In this document: one piece after another, positions 59,383-64,000 of the stretch | Layout: every line of letters starts with the position of its first letter | Numbering within the stretch: the first letter of the stretch is position 1 | Source of the DNA: Pseudobutyrivibrio ruminis HUN009 | GTDB lineage: Bacteria; Bacillota; Clostridia; Lachnospirales; Lachnospiraceae | Assembly (NCBI RefSeq): GCF_000703005.1 | Contig: NZ_JNLH01000001.1 | Span: forward strand, 1,357,001 to 1,421,000 | Length of the DNA stretch: 64,000 nucleotides | Direction of reading: 5' to 3' | Program-made: the position numbers and the translations under genes | The notes under the pieces: generated by a model | Database searches by the model: none | Told to the model about the DNA's origin: nothing | The model's input: the letters and a program-made list of their open reading frames with translations, nothing else

Positions 59383-61107
59383 ATGAATAGGAAAGGTAAA
59401 CTAATTGGTAGGGTAGTTGCAATTTCTATAATTGCGGCAGGTATAGGATGTATTCTTCTTTCTATCATAGGTATTACAGAAATACGCACCACATATTTGG
59501 ATATGACAGAAGAGGAACTACATACAGCTGTTACAATTGCAGATAGCGAATTTACAAAAATGTGGGACGGAGATTGGAGTTGGGATGGTACGGATGGTAC
59601 AACTATCATGAAGGGCGAGGAGCCTGTTTATGAAGAGTATCTAGCTACAATGGAGGAATTAAAAGCTCAGACTAATCTTGATTACACTGTATTTTATGGA
59701 GACACTAGAGTAATAACCACTATTAAAAAAGAGGGCACAGATGAGTACTTTACAAATACTCAAGCATCGCAGGAGATGGTAGATCAGGTTATAAAAGGTG
59801 GAAAAGCTCTTTATAAACCTAATGTTACAATTCAAGGAACTAACTATTATGTTTACTATTCACCATTAGCAAATGACGATGGAACAATAGTAGGTATGAT
59901 GTTTGTAGGTCGTGATGCATCTTCTATAAATGCAACTATCTATAGAGTTTCAGGAATCGTAGTTCTTGTAAACATAGTTGTCTGCATCACATTATTAGTT
60001 GTAGGAATAACATCCTCAAAGAAGGGCACAAAGGCAATGAATATGATTGCTGATTCTATTATAGCGGTAGAGGAAGGCAATCTTACAGAGGAGGTTCCTG
60101 AAGTTCTTATTAAACGAGGAGATGAGCTTGGAACCATTGCAGAAAGCATCAGCAATTTGCGGAACAAGCTTCTTGATATTATTGGAACTAGCGTAAGACT
60201 TTCTGGTGAAGTTACATCATCGGGAGATGATTTAGCTAATTCAGCGGAGGATGCTTCAAATGCATCTAACTTGGTAACATCAGCAGTCAATGATATTTCT
60301 ACAGGTGCTGTTAGTCAGGCTGAAAGTGTACAAAGCTCAGCAGAGAATGTTAGCGAAATCGGTGTCGATATTGAAACAATCACAGAGAATGTAACTACAC
60401 TTAATACAAATACAGATGATATGAAGGATGCATGCTCTAGCTCTATGAAAGCTCTTGATGTTTTGGTTATGCAGAATTCAAATGTTATGGATTCAATGAA
60501 GGTAATTGATGAGCAGATTAGAAACACCAACGCATCTGTACAAAATATAGCAGAATCTTCTAAGTTAATTACAGATATTGCATCTCAAACTAATTTGCTG
60601 GCTCTTAACGCTTCCATTGAGGCCGCTCGTGCAGGAGAGTCTGGAAAAGGATTTGCTGTTGTTGCAGATGAAATTGGAAAGCTTGCATCTCAGTCAGCTG
60701 AGACAGCAGAGCAGATTAATGCAATTATAGGTGAGCTTACAACTGAATCTCAGAATTCAATTGCTACTATCGAGCGAATGAATACAGATTTGGCTCAACA
60801 GTCTGATCAGTTGGATGAGACAAAACAGAATATGGAGAAGATGCAGGAAGGTGTTGAAAGCGTATCAATCAATGCAAAGGAGATTTCTTCTAGAATTGAT
60901 AATCTGGATGCTGCAAAGGCTAACCTGGTAGAAATTATTGAGAACCTTTCAGCTATTTCGGAACAGAATGCAGCTTCTTCAACTGAGACGAAAAATTCTA
61001 TGGATAATCTTAATGAAACATTTGAGGTTATTACAAATGCTTCTGAGTCCCTCAAGGATTTAGCTAAGCAATTATATGAAAAGATTAGTTACTTCTCAAT
61101 AGATTAA
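59383..61107 (+). CDS. Methyl-accepting chemotaxis protein with a single-Cache-like sensor
   Basis: About 574 residues. TM1 is at 9-31, then an extracytoplasmic sCache-like domain (LDYTVFYGDTRVITTIKK; YYVYYSPLANDDGTIVGMMF), TM2 near 192-212, HAMP, and a signalling domain with tip SQTNLLALNASIEAARAGES. This sensor class often binds small carboxylates or amino acids. The start is ATG 59383 behind GAGGGG; TTG 59368 is less likely. It is divergent from perR. Confidence 0.92.
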   Translation: MNRKGKLIGRVVAISIIAAGIGCILLSIIGITEIRTTYLDMTEEELHTAVTIADSEFTKMWDGDWSWDGTDGTTIMKGEEPVYEEYLATMEELKAQTNLDYTVFYGDTRVITTIKKEGTDEYFTNTQASQEMVDQVIKGGKALYKPNVTIQGTNYYVYYSPLANDDGTIVGMMFVGRDASSINATIYRVSGIVVLVNIVVCITLLVVGITSSKKGTKAMNMIADSIIAVEEGNLTEEVPEVLIKRGDELGTIAESISNLRNKLLDIIGTSVRLSGEVTSSGDDLANSAEDASNASNLVTSAVNDISTGAVSQAESVQSSAENVSEIGVDIETITENVTTLNTNTDDMKDACSSSMKALDVLVMQNSNVMDSMKVIDEQIRNTNASVQNIAESSKLITDIASQTNLLALNASIEAARAGESGKGFAVVADEIGKLASQSAETAEQINAIIGELTTESQNSIATIERMNTDLAQQSDQLDETKQNMEKMQEGVESVSINAKEISSRIDNLDAAKANLVEIIENLSAISEQNAASSTETKNSMDNLNETFEVITNASESLKDLAKQLYEKISYFSID

Positions 61108-61113
61108 AAAAAT

Positions 61114-61146
61114 AATCCCGAATCCAAATGGATTCGGGATTTCTTT
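61114..61146. terminator. Bidirectional terminator between chemoreceptor and pqqD-like genes
   Basis: AATCCCGAATCC and GGATTCGGGATT form a perfect 12-bp stem with a 4-nt loop (AAAT), T-rich on one side and A-rich on the other. It overlaps the last codon of the pqqD-like gene by two bases at most. Confidence 0.88.
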
Positions 61147-61489
61147 ATGCTTTAAGTGTAATATATCCTACGTTTTTTAGATTGTTCATGTATACGCTAA
61201 GTCGTTCATAAAGTGGCTCAGCTTCTTCTCCGTATTTTTCTTTGACAAGCTGTCCAATTTCGTAAACAGATTTCTTGCCATCAATACAAGTGAATATGTA
61301 GCTACCCATTCCTTCAAGATGAATGTGGGAGATAGCTGGCTTGTGGAAAAACTTTTGAGCAATACGATTTGTTATGCCTGTGTTTTCCATATCAACAATA
61401 ACTTCGCCTGATTCATCTGTGGTCCAGGTAAGTCCATTTTTAATTTCAAATACATAATCTAAAAAGTTGTCTGATTTATTATTTCTCAT
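61145..61489 (-). CDS. PqqD-like (RRE fold) protein coupled to an OPT transporter
   Basis: About 114 residues. The PqqD/RRE-type winged fold is suggested by GLTWTTDESGEVIVDMENTG, CIDGKKSVYEIGQLVKEKYG and a C-terminal helix (ERLSVYMNNLKNVGYI). Such domains bind leader peptides of RiPPs, but no precursor or modifying enzyme is nearby. I place the start at 61489 (MRNNKSDN) with GGAAAG upstream inside the transporter gene end (11-nt overlap). Longer starts are possible. Confidence 0.75.
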   Translation of the reverse strand: MRNNKSDNFLDYVFEIKNGLTWTTDESGEVIVDMENTGITNRIAQKFFHKPAISHIHLEGMGSYIFTCIDGKKSVYEIGQLVKEKYGEEAEPLYERLSVYMNNLKNVGYITLKA

Positions 61490-63359
61490 TTTTCTTTCCA
61501 TTAGCAGCATACCAAACTGCAGCAACTACAAGAGCTAAAAGGATGAATGCCTGAACGTTACCTGATGGGATAACGCTTGAAAGGTTCATCTTGTCGAGAA
61601 GGCCTACTACAGCGAAGATAGCAAGTAATACACCTACGATACCTTCACCAGCGATAAGTCCTGAACAGAAGAGGATACCCTTTCCGCTTTCGTCCTTCTC
61701 TGCACCATACTTCTTGTCTGCGAAAAGTCTTACAAGACCACCGAGCATGATTGTAGCTGAAAGCTCAAGTGGAAGGTAAAGACCGATAGCAACTGGAAGT
61801 GCACCAATTCCAAGAATTTCAATAGCGATTGAGATGAAAGCACCGATAAAGATAAGTGCCCATGGAAGGTTTCCATTCATAACACCTTCGATAATCATCT
61901 TCATCATTGTAGCCTGTGGAGCCGCAAGAGCATCTGTACCGAAGCCATAAGCAGAGTTAAGAAGAATCATAACACCACCGATTGCAAGAGCTGCTGCGAT
62001 AGTACCCATGATTTCACCGTACTGCTGCTTCTTAGGTGTAGCACCAAGAATGTAACCTGTCTTAAGATCCTGTGAAGTATCACCAGCCATACAAGCTGCG
62101 ATACAGATGATAGAACCGATTGCGATAGCACCCTGCATACCGTGAGCACCTGTATCACCAGCAACCTTTAAGCAGATTGTAGCGATAAGGATAGTAGCAA
62201 TTGTCATACCTGAAACAGGGTTGTTTGAGCTACCTACAAGACCAACCATACGTGAAGAAACGGCACTGAAGAAGAAACCGAATACTACGATGATAATAGC
62301 ACCAAGTAATGAAACTGGTACAGCAGGTACAAGCCAGATAGCAAGGATAAGTACTACGATAGCACCAAGTACAAATCTTATGTCCATATCAAGAGCAGTT
62401 CTCTCGTTTGTAGTAGTACCAGCATTCTTGATGCTCTTGATAGAATCCATAAATGTCTTAACGATAAGTGGAAGTGTCTTGATAAGGCTGATGATACCAG
62501 CAGAAGCAACGGCACCTGCACCAATGTATTTAATGTAGCTTGCCCAGATAGCTGAAGCGCCGCCAGTAGCATAAAGCTCTGCAACAGAAACGCTAGCTGG
62601 GTACATAACGATGTCACCACCAAATGTAACGATGGCTGGAATAAGAACGAACCATCCGATTACACCACCGGCGAACATGTAAGCTGAAATACGAGGACCG
62701 CAGATATAACCAACTGAAACAAGAGCTGGATAAACTTCTGCAGAAAGCTCTGTCTTTAAAGCATCAAGCTTGATAGTAACAACACCCTGGATAGCACAGA
62801 ATCCATCTACAAGGAGCTTTACCACAGCACCGATTCCCATACCAATGAAAACGGACTTAGCAGATGAGCCACCCTCTTCTCCTGCAAGAAGAACCTCTGC
62901 ACAAGCAGTTCCTTCTGGATAAGGGAGAACACCATGCTCCTGAACGATAAGTGCGCTACGAAGTGGAACCATGAAGAATACTCCAAGTAAACCACCGAAT
63001 AACGCGATTACAGTGATTGTAACAAGTGAAGGTGTTTCCATAACGCCTTCCTTTGCCCAAAGGAAAAGTGCAGGCATTGTAAAGATTGCACCTGCAGCAA
63101 GAGACTCACCGGCTGAACCGATAGTCTGTACCATGTTACTTTCAAGGATTGAGTCCTTCTTTAAGATAACACGGATAACTGCCATAGAAATAACAGCTGC
63201 TGGGATAGAAGCGGATACTGTCATACCAACTCTAAGTCCCAAGTAAGCGTTCGCTGCACCGAAGATAACAGCAAGAAGAAGACCCATAATAATAGAAGTA
63301 GGAGTCATCTCTGGAGTTACTTTGTCTGCAGGAACGTAAGGTTTGAATTCCTGATTCAT
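61479..63359 (-). CDS. OPT family oligopeptide transporter
   Basis: 626 residues with about 14-16 hydrophobic helices. It starts MNQEFKPYVPADKVTPEMTP and has LGLRVGMTVSASIPAAVISM near the N-terminus, plus TSQDLKTGYILGATPKKQQY, the bacterial OPT signature. Bacterial OPT proteins import small peptides or metal-peptide complexes. Its promoter carries a perfect palindrome in the spacer, and it is translationally coupled to the PqqD-like gene. Confidence 0.92.
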   Translation of the reverse strand: MNQEFKPYVPADKVTPEMTPTSIIMGLLLAVIFGAANAYLGLRVGMTVSASIPAAVISMAVIRVILKKDSILESNMVQTIGSAGESLAAGAIFTMPALFLWAKEGVMETPSLVTITVIALFGGLLGVFFMVPLRSALIVQEHGVLPYPEGTACAEVLLAGEEGGSSAKSVFIGMGIGAVVKLLVDGFCAIQGVVTIKLDALKTELSAEVYPALVSVGYICGPRISAYMFAGGVIGWFVLIPAIVTFGGDIVMYPASVSVAELYATGGASAIWASYIKYIGAGAVASAGIISLIKTLPLIVKTFMDSIKSIKNAGTTTNERTALDMDIRFVLGAIVVLILAIWLVPAVPVSLLGAIIIVVFGFFFSAVSSRMVGLVGSSNNPVSGMTIATILIATICLKVAGDTGAHGMQGAIAIGSIICIAACMAGDTSQDLKTGYILGATPKKQQYGEIMGTIAAALAIGGVMILLNSAYGFGTDALAAPQATMMKMIIEGVMNGNLPWALIFIGAFISIAIEILGIGALPVAIGLYLPLELSATIMLGGLVRLFADKKYGAEKDESGKGILFCSGLIAGEGIVGVLLAIFAVVGLLDKMNLSSVIPSGNVQAFILLALVVAAVWYAANGKKNEK

Positions 63360-63394
63360 AATATTTTATCTCCTTTAATAACAACAGTTTTTAC

Positions 63395-63456
63395 ATTATA
63401 TATTCACTTTAAAGTGAATGCAAATTGATGTATTAAAGTGTTAAAGTGCTAAAGTG
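63395..63456 (-). promoter_or_regulatory. OPT promoter with built-in palindrome and three upstream tandem half-sites
   Basis: On the minus strand TTGCAT (63418-63423), 17 nt, TATAAT (63395-63400). The 18-bp perfect palindrome ATTCACTTTAAAGTGAAT (63402-63419) fills the spacer. Upstream, three tandem 8-bp units, TTAAAGTG, TTAAAGTG and CTAAAGTG on the + strand (63433-63456), repeat its half-site. This looks like an operator for a dimeric repressor I cannot name. Confidence 0.7.
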
Positions 63457-63524
63457 CAACCGGTAAACCTTTTATCTTAAACGTTTTAGCAAGAAAAGTT
63501 CACAAATTGTTCACAAAATGCCCG

Positions 63525-63553
63525 TAGACAAAATAAAGTTGCGAGACTATTAT
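63525..63553 (+). promoter_or_regulatory. Promoter of the 45-aa gene
   Basis: TAGACA (63525-63530), 17 nt, TATTAT (63548-63553). The leader then has a TATATAG/CTATATA hairpin and a GGGGAGG site. Confidence 0.55.
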
Positions 63554-63605
63554 ATAGAAGTTCGCTATATAGACGAGAAATTTATAGACGGGGAGGCATG
63601 AGAAA

Positions 63606-63743
63606 ATGGCTATTGGTGAAATTATTACTTGCACAAGTCCTGAAGATTTGTACAGAAGAGCAGAGGACTTACTTCAAAAAGGAGTTAAAACAGTATTCGT
63701 TGCACGTAACACCTTAAAGGTTGTCAGCGTTACTACAAAATAG
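63606..63743 (+). CDS. Small 45-aa protein of unknown function
   Basis: ATG 63606 opens 45 codons, starting MAIGEIITCTSPEDLYRRAE and ending VVSVTTK, behind GGGGAGG at about 10 nt. I do not recognise a family. It has a plausible amphipathic helix and no membrane segment. It has its own promoter and terminator, so it is probably a real small gene. A second frame from ATG 63598 (39 codons, ending SLHVTP) overlaps but sits too close to the ribosome site. Confidence 0.6.
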   Translation: MAIGEIITCTSPEDLYRRAEDLLQKGVKTVFVARNTLKVVSVTTK

Positions 63744-63757
63744 ATCCGAAATGCCTG

Positions 63758-63789
63758 GACCGATGGAATTATCCATCGGTCTTTTTTTG
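63758..63789 (+). terminator. Rho-independent terminator after the 45-aa gene
   Basis: GACCGATGG (63758-63766) pairs with CCATCGGTC (63773-63781) and runs into seven T. Confidence 0.92.
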
Positions 63790-63809
63790 TTTTGGGATTG
63801 TTGTAATTC

Positions 63810-63838
63810 TACACTTTAACTTGCTAAAGTAATATGAT
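63810..63838 (+). promoter_or_regulatory. Promoter of the lipoprotein gene with an AAAGT-type inverted repeat
   Basis: TACACT (63810-63815), 17 nt, TATGAT (63833-63838). ACTTTA (63813-63818) and TAAAGT (63825-63830) form an inverted repeat lying mostly in the spacer, resembling the OPT operator half-sites but with a 6-nt gap. Confidence 0.5.
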
Positions 63839-63882
63839 AGAATGAATCACATGATAAGTTTTGGGTAAAGGAGAAGAGATAT

Positions 63883-64000
63883 ATGAAAAAGAAAGTCTTA
63901 TCTATGATGTTAAGTATGGTTATGGCTACTGCAATGCTAGTTGGTTGTGGTGCATCTTCAGATAATAATGAGACTATCAAAGAAGAGGAAACTGCAGCCG
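63883..64000 (+). CDS. N-terminus of a lipoprotein (partial)
   Basis: ATG 63883 follows AAAGGAGAAG. The visible 39 residues are a lipoprotein signal peptide (KKKVLSMMLSMVMATAMLVG) with lipobox LVGC, then a Ser/Asp/Glu linker. This start is typical of solute-binding lipoproteins of transporters, but the functional part is beyond the window edge. Confidence 0.8.
   Translation, partial: MKKKVLSMMLSMVMATAMLVGCGASSDNNETIKEEETAA

Overview
The window looks like chromosomal DNA of an anaerobic, motile Lachnospiraceae bacterium, most likely Pseudobutyrivibrio or Butyrivibrio. The evidence is low-GC DNA with strong Shine-Dalgarno sites, oxygen-sensitive [FeFe] and [NiFe] hydrogenases, a reverse rubrerythrin next to PerR, DUF4317 and DUF1836 proteins, and two chemoreceptors. 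The genus is inferred from gene content only. No tRNA, rRNA, CRISPR array, transposase or integrase gene was seen.

1-14.6 kb is a hydrogen-metabolism block. The tail of a probable hydE is followed by hydG, hydF and a group-B-like [FeFe] hydrogenase. A complete six-gene Ech energy-converting [NiFe] hydrogenase (echABCDEF) follows, and then hypF-hypC-hypD-hypE. Together they make both active-site types and couple reduced ferredoxin to H2 and probably ion pumping. hypA, hypB and a maturation endopeptidase are absent here, and the EchE sequence ends directly after its last nickel-ligand motif.

14.6-23.3 kb holds a CheY-like receiver, an rRNA methyltransferase, a secreted papain-like protease and amidase, a housekeeping overlap cluster (rdgB, YfcE-type phosphoesterase, ferredoxin-ASKHA protein) and a DUF4317 gene. 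23.3-26.4 kb is an asparagine unit: strong promoter, a 24-residue leader peptide with 11 Asn, mutually exclusive RNA hairpins, asnS, a ~320 nt highly structured intergenic region, and asnA. This reads as ribosome-mediated attenuation. YerC, GH127, DUF1836, PcrA and an RNA uracil methyltransferase follow.

33.5-38.6 kb is an accessory stretch: an unknown protein, an XRE regulator, a polyvalent-protein-like fragment, a methyltransferase, an acyltransferase and a lipoprotein. 38.6-64 kb carries LrgAB, an EAL protein, MscL with a zinc-ribbon tail, zinc-ribbon and SseB-like proteins, an MFS-GDPD-lipase cluster, ClpX, a cold-shock protein, DegV-FolC-DnaJ-MATE, two chemoreceptors, PerR/rubrerythrin, an OPT transporter coupled to a PqqD-like protein, and the start of a lipoprotein gene.

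The two most unusual signals are non-coding. One is the Asn leader attenuator. The other is a four-copy structured repeat (near 92, 13471, 45274 and 58028) with a core of exactly 48 nt and outer arms that differ at each locus yet stay complementary. Each copy lies just after a + strand stop codon, and two lie inside hydrogenase-maturation gene strings (before hydG and hypE).
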